Shown: one piece after another, positions 33,271-42,459 of the stretch
Position numbering within the stretch: the first letter of the stretch is position 1
Layout of the letters: the number at the start of each line of letters is the position of its first letter
Assembly (NCBI GenBank): GCA_020639255.1
Contig: JACKGZ010000002.1
Coordinates: 372,001-436,000 of the forward strand
DNA length: 64,000 nucleotides
Direction of reading: 5' to 3'
Source of the DNA: Phycisphaera sp.
GTDB taxonomy: Bacteria > Planctomycetota > Phycisphaerae > Phycisphaerales > UBA1924
Position numbers and translations under genes: made by a program
Notes under the pieces: generated by a model
The model's database searches: none
Seen by the model: the letters and a program-made list of their open reading frames with translations, nothing else
What the model was told of the DNA's origin: nothing

Positions 33271-35025
33271 ATGCCCACGATCAACACCAACTTTGTTCCC
33301 GCCGACATCGACGCAACCGATCTCGCCCAGATCGAGCCGCTCTACCAGGAGCTCCTGGACCGCTCCGTGACAAGCGCCGCCGAGCTCGAAACCTGGCTCG
33401 TCGATCGCAGCGAACTCGACGCCGCCTGCTCCGAAGCCGCAGCCCTGCTCTTCATCGCCATGACCTGCAACACCAACGACGAGGCCGCATCAAAGGCCTA
33501 CACGCACTTCATCGAGACCATCCCGCCGAGGCTTAAGCCCATTGCCTTCGAGCTCGACAAGCGCCAGGCCGGGCTCGCCAATGAACTCGACCTGAACTCA
33601 GCGCGGTACGAAGTCATCAACCGCGACACAGAAGCCGACGTCAAGCTTTTCCGCCCCGAGAACGTGCCGCTGGAAACCGAGCTGGCCAAGCTCGACCAGA
33701 AATACGACACGATCTGCGGCGAGATGATGGTCACCTACAAGGGCGACGAGAAAACCCTTCCTCAGATGGGTGTCTACCAGGAGAGCACCGACCGCGCCGT
33801 GCGTGAGGAGACCTGGCGCCTCGTCGCCGACCGCCGCTTGAACGACGTTGAGCCAATCAACGCGATCTACGACGAGATGGTGCAGCTCCGCGACAAGGTT
33901 GGCAAGAACACCGGCTTCGACAGCTTCACGTCCTACGCATTCAAGGCCAAGCACCGCTTCGACTACACGCCCGAGCACTGCTTCGCCTTCCACGAGGCGT
34001 GCGAGAAGATCGTCGCTCCGTTTGCGCGACGCCTCGACGAGCAGCGCCGCCAGAAGCTCGGCGTCGAGACCCTCCGCCCGTGGGACATGACCGTCGACGA
34101 ACTCGGCCGCGAGCCGCTGATGCCCTTCGACGGCGGCGCGGACCTCGTCAGCAAGTCCGTCGCGGCCTTCGAATCACTCGACCCTCGTCTCGCCTCGATG
34201 CTCAAGGAACTCGGCGCGGGCGACGGGCGCGTGACGGCTCAGAACATGAAGAACCCGCCCTTGCTCGACCTCGATTCGCGCAAGGGCAAGGCCCCGGGCG
34301 GCTACCAGTACATGCGCGATCGCTCGCGCGTCCCGTTCATTTTCATGAACGCCGCGGGCCTGCACCGCGACCTCGAAACGATGGTCCACGAGGCGGGGCA
34401 CGCGTTCCACAGCATGCTCTGTATCGACGAGCCGCTCCTGCACTACCGGCACAGCCCGATCGAGTTCGCCGAGGTCGCCAGCATGTCGATGGAGCTGCTC
34501 ACCATGCCGCACTGGGACGCGCCGGGCTCCTTCTACGAGGGCAAGCCCAGCGACCACGCCCGCGCAATGCGCCGCCAGCTCGAATCCTCGGTCACGCTCC
34601 TGCCCTGGATCGCCACCATCGACGCCTTCCAGCACTGGGTCTACGCCAACCCGAACCACACCCGCGACCAGCGCACGCAGGAATGGCTGAGCCTCGACAA
34701 GCGCTTCGGCAAGGGCTTCAGCTGGCAGGGCCTCGAGCCCTACCGCGACTCGGGCTGGCAGAAACAGGGGCACTTGTTTGGGTCGCCCTTCTACTACATC
34801 GAATACGGCATCGCGCAGCTGGGCGCCCTCGGCCTCTGGATCCGCTCGCTCGAAGAAGGCCCGACCGTCGCCATCGACGCGTACATCAAGGCCCTCAGTC
34901 TCGGCGGTAGCCGCCCGCTGCCCGAACTCTTCCACGCTGCGGGTCTCGACTTCGACTTTGGCCCCAAGACCGTCGAGAAGCTCGTCGATCGCGTCGAAGC
35001 CGAACTCGCCAAACTGCCCGAGTAG
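33271..35025 (+). CDS. M3 family oligoendopeptidase (PepF-like)
   Basis: 584 aa. The catalytic zinc motif HEAGH is at residues 373-377 within ETMVHEAGHAFHSMLC, with the downstream Glu of HSPIEFAEVASM as third ligand, as in M3 thimet/PepF peptidases. Length and the Tyr-rich C-terminal region (SPFYYIEYGIAQLGALGLW) match the family. No signal peptide is present, so it should cleave short peptides in the cytosol. It leads an operon, ending 11 bases before the decarboxylase gene. Confidence 0.88.
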   Translation: MPTINTNFVPADIDATDLAQIEPLYQELLDRSVTSAAELETWLVDRSELDAACSEAAALLFIAMTCNTNDEAASKAYTHFIETIPPRLKPIAFELDKRQAGLANELDLNSARYEVINRDTEADVKLFRPENVPLETELAKLDQKYDTICGEMMVTYKGDEKTLPQMGVYQESTDRAVREETWRLVADRRLNDVEPINAIYDEMVQLRDKVGKNTGFDSFTSYAFKAKHRFDYTPEHCFAFHEACEKIVAPFARRLDEQRRQKLGVETLRPWDMTVDELGREPLMPFDGGADLVSKSVAAFESLDPRLASMLKELGAGDGRVTAQNMKNPPLLDLDSRKGKAPGGYQYMRDRSRVPFIFMNAAGLHRDLETMVHEAGHAFHSMLCIDEPLLHYRHSPIEFAEVASMSMELLTMPHWDAPGSFYEGKPSDHARAMRRQLESSVTLLPWIATIDAFQHWVYANPNHTRDQRTQEWLSLDKRFGKGFSWQGLEPYRDSGWQKQGHLFGSPFYYIEYGIAQLGALGLWIRSLEEGPTVAIDAYIKALSLGGSRPLPELFHAAGLDFDFGPKTVEKLVDRVEAELAKLPE

Positions 35026-35036
35026 GTCCCTGAGTA

Positions 35037-36530
35037 ATGAGCGTGGACGAGATGCCGCCGCACATGTCGCCCGAAGAATTCCGCGAGCAGGCGATCCGCG
35101 CGGTCGATGCCGTCGCCGAGTACATGCGCCGCGTCGAGACGCTCCCCGCGCGCCCGCGCACAAAGCCGGGCGATGTGCTGAAGCAAATCCCCGAACTCGC
35201 GAACGAATCACCGGGCGATGCGCACGAGTGGACGCGCATCTTCGACGACCTCGAACGCATCGTCATCCCAAACATGACGCACTGGCAGTCGCCGAACTTC
35301 TTCGGCTACTTCCCCTGCAACGCCACCGGCCCCGCGATCATCGGCGAATTGCTCAGCGCCGGCTTCGGCCAGCAGGGCATGCTCTGGGCCACCTCGCCCG
35401 CTGCGAGCGAACTCGAACGCGCCCTGCTCGACCAGATGGGCCGCGCGATGGGCCTGCCCGAGTCGTTCCTCTCCACGAGCGGACTCGGCGGCGGGTGCAT
35501 CCAGTCCACCGCGAGCGACGCCACACTCGCCGCGATGGTCGCGGGTCGTCGGCGCGTCTCGGACAACGGCGCCGACTTCCACAAGACCACCGTCTACGCC
35601 TCCTCGCAGACACACAGCTCGTTCATCAAGGCCGCGTTGATCACGGGCCTGGCCGAGAGTGTCACCGACACCTCCCGCGTGCGCACGATCGAGACGGACG
35701 ACCAGTTCCGCATGGACCCGGCCAAACTCGAAGCCGCGATCCGCAAGGACATCGCCGCAGGCCTGACGCCCGCGATGGTCTGCGCCACGCTCGGCACCAC
35801 GGGCACCACCGCGATCGACCCGCTCTCGGACATCGCCAAGGTCCTCCGCGACACCGGCGCTGCTGACAAAGGCTGCTGGCTGCACGTCGACGCCGCGCAC
35901 GCCGGCGCGCTGCTCGTCTGCCCCGAGCACCGCGCGATGTCAGCGGGCCTCGAGCACGCCGACTCGCTCTGCTTCAACCCGCACAAGTGGCTGCTTGTGA
36001 ACTTCGACTGCGACCTCTTCTGGACGCGCGACCGACGCGGGCTCGTCAGCAGCATGTCCGTCACACCCGAGTACCTCCGCAACGCCGCGACCGACTCGGG
36101 CGAGGTCTTCGATTACCGCGACTGGGGCGTGCCGCTGGGTCGGCGCTTCCGCGCGCTCAAGCTCTGGTTCGTGCTGCGCCACTACGGCCTCTCGGGCCTG
36201 CGTGCCCACGTCCGCCAAGGCCTGGCACAGGCCGAACTCTTCGAGTCGCTCGTCCGCGAAGACGACCGCTTCGAGGTGCTGACGCCCCGCACCATGAACC
36301 TCGTTTGCATCGCCCTCTGCGCGGGCGACGACGCGACCCGTCAGCTCATGGACACGCTCAACCAGCGCGGCCCCGCCTACCTCACCCACACCGCCATCCC
36401 CATGCCAGACGGCGCCACTCGCTACGCCATCCGCGTCGCCATCGGCGCCACGACCACCCGCGACGAGCACGTCCGGGCGCTCTTCGAACAGATGGCCGCC
36501 GTCGCGACCGCGATCGTTCAGGGCGGGTAA
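35037..36530 (+). CDS. PLP-dependent group II decarboxylase (aromatic-L-amino-acid decarboxylase-like)
   Basis: 497 aa. The N-terminal HWQSPNFFGYFPCNATGPAI segment and the long AADC pattern are clear. HVDAAHAGALLVCPEHR holds the PLP-contacting Asp and His, and CFNPHKWLLVNFDCD carries the Schiff-base Lys near residue 317. Family members turn Trp, Tyr, Phe or DOPA into amines, and some are aldehyde synthases, so the substrate is open. It follows the M3 peptidase by 11 bases and overlaps no gene, with the lipoprotein gene 4 bases downstream. Confidence 0.87.
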   Translation: MSVDEMPPHMSPEEFREQAIRAVDAVAEYMRRVETLPARPRTKPGDVLKQIPELANESPGDAHEWTRIFDDLERIVIPNMTHWQSPNFFGYFPCNATGPAIIGELLSAGFGQQGMLWATSPAASELERALLDQMGRAMGLPESFLSTSGLGGGCIQSTASDATLAAMVAGRRRVSDNGADFHKTTVYASSQTHSSFIKAALITGLAESVTDTSRVRTIETDDQFRMDPAKLEAAIRKDIAAGLTPAMVCATLGTTGTTAIDPLSDIAKVLRDTGAADKGCWLHVDAAHAGALLVCPEHRAMSAGLEHADSLCFNPHKWLLVNFDCDLFWTRDRRGLVSSMSVTPEYLRNAATDSGEVFDYRDWGVPLGRRFRALKLWFVLRHYGLSGLRAHVRQGLAQAELFESLVREDDRFEVLTPRTMNLVCIALCAGDDATRQLMDTLNQRGPAYLTHTAIPMPDGATRYAIRVAIGATTTRDEHVRALFEQMAAVATAIVQGG

Positions 36531-36534
36531 GCTC

Positions 36535-37173
36535 ATGGCGATGCTCACGCGATCTCTCACACTCCTCGTGGCACTGTGCACGCTCGTCGGCTGCGCCACG
36601 CGAGGCCCCGCCCTCTCCGGTACCGGCGGGCGATTCACTGCCGAGCCCGGCACGTACGACGCCGCCTTCGACATCGCACGCGACGAACTCGTCGGCATGG
36701 GCTTCACCATCGACCGCGTCGACGCCTACTCGGGCGTCATCTCCACCAAGCCCAAGTCCTCCGCGGGCATCGCGACCCCATGGGACCGCGAGCAGGCATC
36801 CCTCAAGTCCGAGGTCGCCGACCTCGCCCACCCGCAGCAACGGACCGTCCGCATCAGCTTCCGGCCCGCCTCGGAGATCGATCGCATCCCCTCCGATGAG
36901 CCCATCACCCAGATCACCGGCGAGGGTGCACCGCGCTCCATCGCCGAGACGAGCGAAACAACCGAACTCGTCGGCGTCGTTGAGGTCTCCATCGAACGCG
37001 TTTACCGACCCTACAAGCGCGTCTCGACCGTCCACCCCGTCGGCGTCTCGCGCACGCGCGACCCGGGCCTCGCGGACCGGGGCATGTCCAGCAGCTTCAC
37101 TGTCATTACACAGCGTGACCACGCGCTCGAAGCCAGGCTCGCTGCGCGCATCGGCTCACGACTGAACAAGTAG
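36535..37173 (+). CDS. Lipoprotein of unknown function
   Basis: 212 aa. The signal peptide (SLTLLVALCTLVGC) ends in an LVGC lipobox. The mature part contains YDAAFDIARDELVGMGFTID and DAYSGVISTKPK, a small alpha/beta unit common in outer-membrane-linked lipoproteins that sense or bind (DUF799/DUF4410-like in shape), followed by a basic, Arg-rich C-terminus. No enzyme motif is seen. It is the last gene of the M3 peptidase/decarboxylase unit. Confidence 0.6.
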   Translation: MAMLTRSLTLLVALCTLVGCATRGPALSGTGGRFTAEPGTYDAAFDIARDELVGMGFTIDRVDAYSGVISTKPKSSAGIATPWDREQASLKSEVADLAHPQQRTVRISFRPASEIDRIPSDEPITQITGEGAPRSIAETSETTELVGVVEVSIERVYRPYKRVSTVHPVGVSRTRDPGLADRGMSSSFTVITQRDHALEARLAARIGSRLNK

Positions 37174-37225
37174 CATCGATCTCCAAGCCACCGTGGGGGC
37201 GTCACGCCGCTTATCCGACAAAAAA

Positions 37226-37253
37226 GAAAGCGGAGGCCGTTATGCCTCCGCTT
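37226..37253 (-). terminator. Rho-independent terminator of the LuxR-type gene
   Basis: A perfect stem AAGCGGAGGC/GCCTCCGCTT (37228-37237 with 37244-37253) has a 6-base loop. On the minus strand it is followed by a T-rich tract (TTCTTTTTTGTC). It lies 28 bases after the stop of the minus-strand LuxR gene and may also serve the convergent lipoprotein transcript. Confidence 0.85.
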
Positions 37254-37280
37254 CGAATGGTTTGTCAGCAATGACTGAAT

Positions 37281-38219
37281 TCAGTCGAGTCTGCGAGCCG
37301 CGACACCCGGCTTGGGTTCGATCGCCTCGTGACGATGGACAGCCTCGCCCGGCTTGTGTTCGATCGTGGCGCCCATCGGCTCGGCATCCGCGGTCGTGTG
37401 ACCGAGCGCCCGCGCGACCAGCTCGCCCCGGCTCGAAGCGCCCAGCTTGCGGTGCAGGCTCTTCACGTGGTCGTGCACCGTGTGCGGGCTGCGGCCCAAT
37501 TCGTCCGCGATCTCGCGCACGCTCTTGCCGAGCGTCAGCTGCTCCAGCACGATCTGCTCGCGCTGCGTGAGCCACTTCGTCGGGCCGTCCGTGCCGTCAC
37601 CCAGCGCCAGGATCGCCCGCCGTGCGAGCACCGGCAGGATCGCCGCCATCGCCGAGTTGTGGTGGCTTGTCAGCCGCAGGCCCTGCCCGATCGGCGCAAC
37701 CTGCGCCATGAGCACCCGACCGGCCTCGGGATCCCCGATGCCGAGGATGCCGACAAGGACATCAGACGATTCGAGCCCGTTCCACAGACGTGGGATGTCG
37801 CCGCGGGTCACGTTCTCTCCGCCCGGGAGTTCGGTCAGCCTGCCCACGGTCGGAATGCTGCGCGACGTCGTCGGCACACGCACCCCGACTCGGCGGAAGC
37901 GTGCCGCGCGGACGCGGAGGGTCGCGATGCGAGGATCCTCGCCGCGGGTCTCGCCCTCGTTGCGCCGGATCGCCCGGGCCCTTGCGACCCCCGTTCGGGC
38001 TGCGACACCCGAGACTTCCTGGTTCGTCAGATCGCCCGTGGGCGAGAGCGTGCCGACCGTCAGCGTGGCCAGCGCCGGCTCACAAAGACCGGCCAGACAC
38101 CAAGCCGCACGATCGCACCACTCAAGCGTTGCGACGGCTGGCAGACCCACGACCGACTCGGTCGACGTCGCCACCGCAGACATCACGGCATCGAGAGCGC
38201 TGTTTCGTTCGGAATCCAT
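37281..38219 (-). CDS. LuxR-type transcriptional regulator
   Basis: 312 aa from ATG 38219, where GGAGG lies 7 bases upstream; a start at 38288 would add 23 residues. The C-terminal DNA-binding domain (about 215-275) is a clear LuxR/GerE helix-turn-helix: LTQREQIVLEQLTLGKSVRE, then IADELGRSPHTVHDHVKSLHRKL. The N-terminal about 200 residues look like a divergent sensing domain (GAF-like layout, many Arg and Val) without an identifiable phosphoacceptor. It is followed by a polar tail of 45 residues. Target genes are unknown; the divergent FAD-enzyme gene is a candidate. Confidence 0.8.
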   Translation of the reverse strand: MDSERNSALDAVMSAVATSTESVVGLPAVATLEWCDRAAWCLAGLCEPALATLTVGTLSPTGDLTNQEVSGVAARTGVARARAIRRNEGETRGEDPRIATLRVRAARFRRVGVRVPTTSRSIPTVGRLTELPGGENVTRGDIPRLWNGLESSDVLVGILGIGDPEAGRVLMAQVAPIGQGLRLTSHHNSAMAAILPVLARRAILALGDGTDGPTKWLTQREQIVLEQLTLGKSVREIADELGRSPHTVHDHVKSLHRKLGASSRGELVARALGHTTADAEPMGATIEHKPGEAVHRHEAIEPKPGVAARRLD

Positions 38220-38517
38220 ATTGTGGCCTCCGGGCGTGGCACTCAACCCTTGCTTCAATCCATCCCCATACACGGGTGATGGAAACAAATCAGTCTATCG
38301 GACGTCGGCAAAATGCCCACCCGAAATACACCATGATCAGGCGTCTTCACCAACTCCCGATAAAATAGGTAGAATGCCCCCCAAAATCCAGCCCATTCGG
38401 GGGATTCGCCCCGATCCGGTGCCCGATGCGTATCCATGAATGTTCGGCCGCCTCCTCTGGGGGCGTTCACCAGAACCGGGTGCTCTACCATCCGCCACGA
38501 CAGAACCCAGGAGTCCG

Positions 38518-40077
38518 ATGAGCGACCAGCAGATACAACACCCCGGACGCATCCTGATCGTCGGTGCCGGCCCCACCGGACTCGGCGCGGCCTACCGACT
38601 CCGCCAGCTCGGCCTCACCGACTTCACGCTCCTCGAGGCCTCCGACAGCGTCGGCGGGCTCGCGCGGAGCTACACCGACGACGCCGGCTTCACCTGGGAC
38701 GTCGGCGGGCACGTCCTCTTCTCCCATTACGCCGAGTACGACCGCATCTTCGAAGAGCTCATGCAGGGCCAGTACACCACCAACGAGCGCGAGAGCTGGG
38801 TCCGCATCGCCGGCACCTGGGTGCCGTACCCATTCCAGAACAACCTCCGCTACCTCCCCGACCAAGACGCCAAGGCCTGCATCGACGGGCTCATCGACGC
38901 GCAGACCAACTCGTCGGGTGCCGCCGGCGCGCGCAACTTCGGCGAGTTCATCGACAACGTCTTCGGCTCTGGGATCGCGCACCAGTTCATGCGCCCGTAC
39001 AACTTCAAGGTCTGGGCCTACGCCCCCGAGAAGATGAACAAGACCTGGATCGGCGAACGCGTCGCAGTCATCGACTGGCAGCGCGCCAAACGCAACATGG
39101 ACGAGGGCCTCGACGACTTCGGGTGGGGCCCCAACAACACCTTCAAGTACCCGCTCGGCGGTACGGGCGACTTCTACGACCGCTTTGCGCCACTCTTCAA
39201 GGACCAACTCCGCCTCCACACACGTCTCGTCTCGATCGACACAACCGCGCGCACCGCGACGTTCGATCATCACGGCGAAATGCGAACCGAGCCCTACGAC
39301 GCGCTCGTCTCGACCATGCCCATCGACAAGCTCATCTGCGACGTCATCGACGACGCGCCCGCGGATATCCGCGCAGCGGCGCAGAAGCTCATGCACTCCG
39401 GCGGCTACATGGTCGGCGTCGGCATCAAACGACCCTGCCCCTCCACCAAGTGCTGGATGTACTTCCCCGAAAACGACAGCCCCTTCTACCGCGTCACCTA
39501 CCTCAGCAACTACTCCCCGCGCATGACGCCCGACCCCGAGGCGTACTACTCGCTCCTCTGCGAGACGAGCTTCAGCGAAGACAAGCCCGAGGACGAAGCG
39601 ACCATCCTTGAGCGCACCGTCGCGGGCCTCGAATCCTCGGGTCTCTTGCAGCCCGGCGAGCGCGACGACATCGTCTCCACCTGGGTCATGAAGGTCAGCT
39701 ACAGCTACCCGACACCGAGCGTCGAGCGCGACGAGATCCTCGCTAGGCTCATCCCCTGGCTCGAAGCCCGCGGCATCTACTCCCGCGGCCGATTCGGCAT
39801 GTGGAAGTACGAGGTCGCCAACACCGACCACTCCGTCATGCAGGGCGTCGAGCTCATCGACCGCCTCACCACGGACAAGCCCGAGCAGACGATCGGCATC
39901 ACCTACAAGGTCACCGACGACGGCCGTCAAGCCGCCGAGCACGAACGACCAGCCGTCGCAGGCTCGGGCGAGAAGCGCATCGCACAGCAGATCGAGGCCA
40001 AGAACGTCACAAACGCGGGCGACCTCGACGAAGCGACCATCAGCGAAGAAGAGCTGGGTGTCACCGACCGGAAGTAA
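38518..40077 (+). CDS. FAD-dependent oxidoreductase (UDP-galactopyranose mutase/protoporphyrinogen-oxidase-like)
   Basis: 519 aa from ATG 38518 with AGGAG upstream; the longer frame starting at 38440 is less likely. The N-terminus is a Rossmann FAD site RILIVGAGPTGLGAAYRL, with EASDSVGGLARSY and a DVGGHVLFSH segment. WVPYPFQNNLRYLP and the RPYNFKVWAYAPEKM region resemble the UDP-galactopyranose mutase/amine oxidase-like group. The later YSYPTPSVERDEIL and GIYSRGRFGMWKYEVANTD also occur in these enzymes. It is likely involved in surface glycan metabolism, but the substrate is not certain. Confidence 0.78.
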   Translation: MSDQQIQHPGRILIVGAGPTGLGAAYRLRQLGLTDFTLLEASDSVGGLARSYTDDAGFTWDVGGHVLFSHYAEYDRIFEELMQGQYTTNERESWVRIAGTWVPYPFQNNLRYLPDQDAKACIDGLIDAQTNSSGAAGARNFGEFIDNVFGSGIAHQFMRPYNFKVWAYAPEKMNKTWIGERVAVIDWQRAKRNMDEGLDDFGWGPNNTFKYPLGGTGDFYDRFAPLFKDQLRLHTRLVSIDTTARTATFDHHGEMRTEPYDALVSTMPIDKLICDVIDDAPADIRAAAQKLMHSGGYMVGVGIKRPCPSTKCWMYFPENDSPFYRVTYLSNYSPRMTPDPEAYYSLLCETSFSEDKPEDEATILERTVAGLESSGLLQPGERDDIVSTWVMKVSYSYPTPSVERDEILARLIPWLEARGIYSRGRFGMWKYEVANTDHSVMQGVELIDRLTTDKPEQTIGITYKVTDDGRQAAEHERPAVAGSGEKRIAQQIEAKNVTNAGDLDEATISEEELGVTDRK

Positions 40078-40083
40078 TCCGAC

Positions 40084-40737
40084 TCAGCCGCCCTCTTCTT
40101 CGTTCTCTTCCGCGCGATCGCGTGCTCGCTGCTGACGCCGCTGGATCTCCGCGAGCGATTGGATCGCTTCCTTATATTCGTCGGGCTGCGGCGTGCGCCG
40201 GCTAAGCAGCGCGATCCCGCCCCGCGCGTTGCCCTCGTACGCCATCGAGAGTGCCACGAGGATCTCGTGGTTCGGGTACGCGATCCAGTACGGGTCACGT
40301 TTCCACCGATCGGGCCCGGCGAGCACGAGCGTCGACCCGGTCTCGTAGTCGCCCGCCTCGAAAGCCGCGTGCGCAGAGGTGTACGCCAGGCGTCCGATGC
40401 GCCTCCAGAACAGCTCGAACTCGCCGCCGGTGGGGAACTTGTCCTCGATGGCTTCGGACAGATCGAGCACCGCGCCAGCGAAGGCGATCGCGTCCGCGTC
40501 GTTCGCCTGGAGCATCTCCTCGGCCCGGATCATCGCACTCTCGAAGGTGATGTTGCCCTTGTCGAACTCGCTCTTGAGGTTCCCGAAGGTCGCGGCCCGG
40601 CCGTTCTTACTGACGCCCGAATAGATGATGTCGAGCCGGGCATCGGCGTTGTCGCACCCTGTCAATGGCGTGATCGCCAGGAGCATCAGCACACACGCTG
40701 TGAAGATGGGTCGGTTTCGTGGCAGGACTCTGGGCAT
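40084..40737 (-). CDS. Lipoprotein of unknown function
   Basis: 217 aa from ATG 40737; the open frame extends upstream without a good start. The N-terminus (PIFTACVLMLLAITPLTGC) has an LTGC lipobox. The mature protein is mostly helical, with AAFEAGDYETGSTLVLAGPD resembling a tetratricopeptide-like repeat and an acidic Glu-rich end (RDRAEENEEEGG). No enzymatic motif is seen. It converges on the FAD-enzyme gene with 6 bases between stops. The 269 bases upstream are shared with the divergent 41007 gene and hold no other gene. Confidence 0.6.
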   Translation of the reverse strand: MPRVLPRNRPIFTACVLMLLAITPLTGCDNADARLDIIYSGVSKNGRAATFGNLKSEFDKGNITFESAMIRAEEMLQANDADAIAFAGAVLDLSEAIEDKFPTGGEFELFWRRIGRLAYTSAHAAFEAGDYETGSTLVLAGPDRWKRDPYWIAYPNHEILVALSMAYEGNARGGIALLSRRTPQPDEYKEAIQSLAEIQRRQQRARDRAEENEEEGG

Positions 40738-41006
40738 GGCGTATTGAAGGACACCGCGCTCGGGTGTGTGTCCGAACAAGAAAATGTGAAACGGGGCAGG
40801 GGAACGCCCCAGATTGGAGGGCTTTTTACGGCTGAACCGATCGAATGGGTTGCAAGGGCCCGTTTCCGGCGCATGGTCAGGCTGTCTGACGTGGGAATCG
40901 GGTCGCCTCGAGTGGGGGCGTGCCCGTGTCTGGATCGAGAGCGGACGGTCGTGCGGTTGCCGTGTCGCCGGAGAGGGCGCCCAGAGTAGGGCGTGACTTT
41001 GGCGTA

Positions 41007-41708
41007 ATGGAATTACTGCGCGGCCATTCTGTTCCGGGTTCACCCATGCGGGGCTGGCAAGCCGAGCTTGCCCGCGTGCTCGACGAGCACCACCTCGCCG
41101 CGTGGTCGAACCAGTCCGGTGAACGAGCCTCGTTCGCCGCAGGACTCGCCGCGTTCCTCGCCGGCATCCACGACGCCCAGGTCATCCCGATCTTCGGCCG
41201 CGACGTGACGGACCTCGATGGGCTCTGCTACCAGCTCGAACGCTCCATCCCGGGCGAGGCCCCGATGCGCCGCCGGATCGACGGCCCCAGCGGCGTCGTC
41301 GCCCGCCTCCGATCGCAGCCCGTGATCCCCGGCCGTCCGCCGCTGAGAAACCGCTTCATCGTCTGGCACGATGCCGACGCGATGATCCGCACCGACGAGG
41401 CCCTCTTTGGACGCCTTGCAGACGCCATCGCCGGCGTCGCCGCCGAGGCCGAGTTCGCCAGCGACGACTACCTACTCGTCACCCGAGTGGTCTACATCGG
41501 GGGCGAGGACCTGCGCGAGTATGCCGATCTCGAATCGGGTCAGCTCCGCAGGTGGCTCAGCGACGGGGCCGACGAGCCCTTCTGGCGCGTGGTCTCGGGC
41601 GTCGATTGCCCCCCGGTCATCGGCGGCCCGATCTCCCGCCTGCTCGAAGACCCCGAATCCGTCGCCGATGACGCACTCTTTGCCTCCATCAACGCCCTCC
41701 TCAACTGA
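41007..41708 (+). CDS. Hypothetical protein
   Basis: 233 aa from ATG 41007; GTG 40920 and ATG 41046 are alternatives and no strong ribosome-binding site decides. It appears to be a soluble alpha/beta protein. ERASFAAGLAAFLAGIHDAQ and NRFIVWHDADAMIRTDEALF alternate hydrophobic strands and helices, and YLLVTRVVYIGGEDL looks like a central strand. No P-loop or metal motif is evident, so no function is given. It precedes rsmD on the same strand, separated by a palindromic repeat. Confidence 0.55.
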   Translation: MELLRGHSVPGSPMRGWQAELARVLDEHHLAAWSNQSGERASFAAGLAAFLAGIHDAQVIPIFGRDVTDLDGLCYQLERSIPGEAPMRRRIDGPSGVVARLRSQPVIPGRPPLRNRFIVWHDADAMIRTDEALFGRLADAIAGVAAEAEFASDDYLLVTRVVYIGGEDLREYADLESGQLRRWLSDGADEPFWRVVSGVDCPPVIGGPISRLLEDPESVADDALFASINALLN

Positions 41709-41760
41709 TCCCTTCTCCCTCTCCCACTTGGGGAGAAGGTGTCCGCGAAGCGGACGGGTG
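41709..41760. repeat. REP-like double palindrome
   Basis: Two hairpins sit side by side. CCTTCTCC/GGAGAAGG (41711-41718 with 41732-41739) encloses a CTCTCCCAC loop, and GTCCGC/GCGGAC (41741-41746 with 41750-41755) has a 3-base loop. The CTCTCCCAC...GGGGAGAAGG plus GTCCGCGAAGCGGAC combination is of a kind found as dispersed intergenic repeats in many bacterial genomes. It lies between an unknown gene and rsmD. Confidence 0.6.
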
Positions 41761-41817
41761 AGGGGTCTCTTTCATCCCAAACTTGACCCGCCCCCCTCGA
41801 TCGGCTTTGCTGACCCG

Positions 41818-42459
41818 ATGCGCATCATCGGTGGCGAATTCAGACGCAAGCGACTCTTCGGCCCCTCGGAGAAAATGCCCACAAGGCCCATCCCCGATCT
41901 GGTCAAGGAAGCCCTTTTCAACCTTCTCCGCGGACACGTCGAGGGCCAGGAGTGCTACGACGGCTTCGCCGGCTCGGGCGCGATCGGGCTCGAGGCGATC
42001 AGCCGGGGCGCCAAGCGCTGCGTCTTCATCGAGCGCGACAAGAACGTTATGCAGGTGCTCCAGAAGAACATCGATCACGTCGGCGCGGGCGAGCGGGCCG
42101 AGCCCGTGAAGGCCGACGCACTCGGAGCCGCGGCTCTGGCGCGCTGCCCGAGGCCCGTGCACCTGATCTTCTTCGACCCGCCCTACAAGCTCGTCGAAGA
42201 TCCCGAGACCTACCCGCGCGTGATCAAGCAGTTCGGCAGGCTCATCCAGAATCTCGACGACGACGGGTACGCGGTTCTGCGCACACCATGGCCCTTCAAG
42301 CATGTCGTGGGCACCGAGGAGCACGATGGCAAGGTGAAGAGCATCTTCGCCGAGCCCGATCTCAAGATCCCCGGCGCGCTCGGGCCCGAGACGCACGACT
42401 ACGGCACGACCGCGATCCACCTCTACATGCGCGACAAGGACGCGGCGCATGACGAGTAG
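41818..42459 (+). CDS. rsmD: 16S rRNA guanine(966)-N2 methyltransferase (RsmD)
   Basis: 213 aa. The N-terminus MRIIGGEFRRKRL and RPIPDLVKEALFNLL are the RsmD signature. Motif I is YDGFAGSGAIGLEAISRGA with SAM-binding Gly, followed by VFIERDKN and the catalytic motif LIFFDPPYKL (D-P-P-Y). The enzyme methylates G966 of 16S rRNA during 30S assembly. The gene overlaps the following helicase gene by 11 bases, so the two are co-translated; the pairing is likely just an operon convenience. Confidence 0.88.
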   Translation: MRIIGGEFRRKRLFGPSEKMPTRPIPDLVKEALFNLLRGHVEGQECYDGFAGSGAIGLEAISRGAKRCVFIERDKNVMQVLQKNIDHVGAGERAEPVKADALGAAALARCPRPVHLIFFDPPYKLVEDPETYPRVIKQFGRLIQNLDDDGYAVLRTPWPFKHVVGTEEHDGKVKSIFAEPDLKIPGALGPETHDYGTTAIHLYMRDKDAAHDE

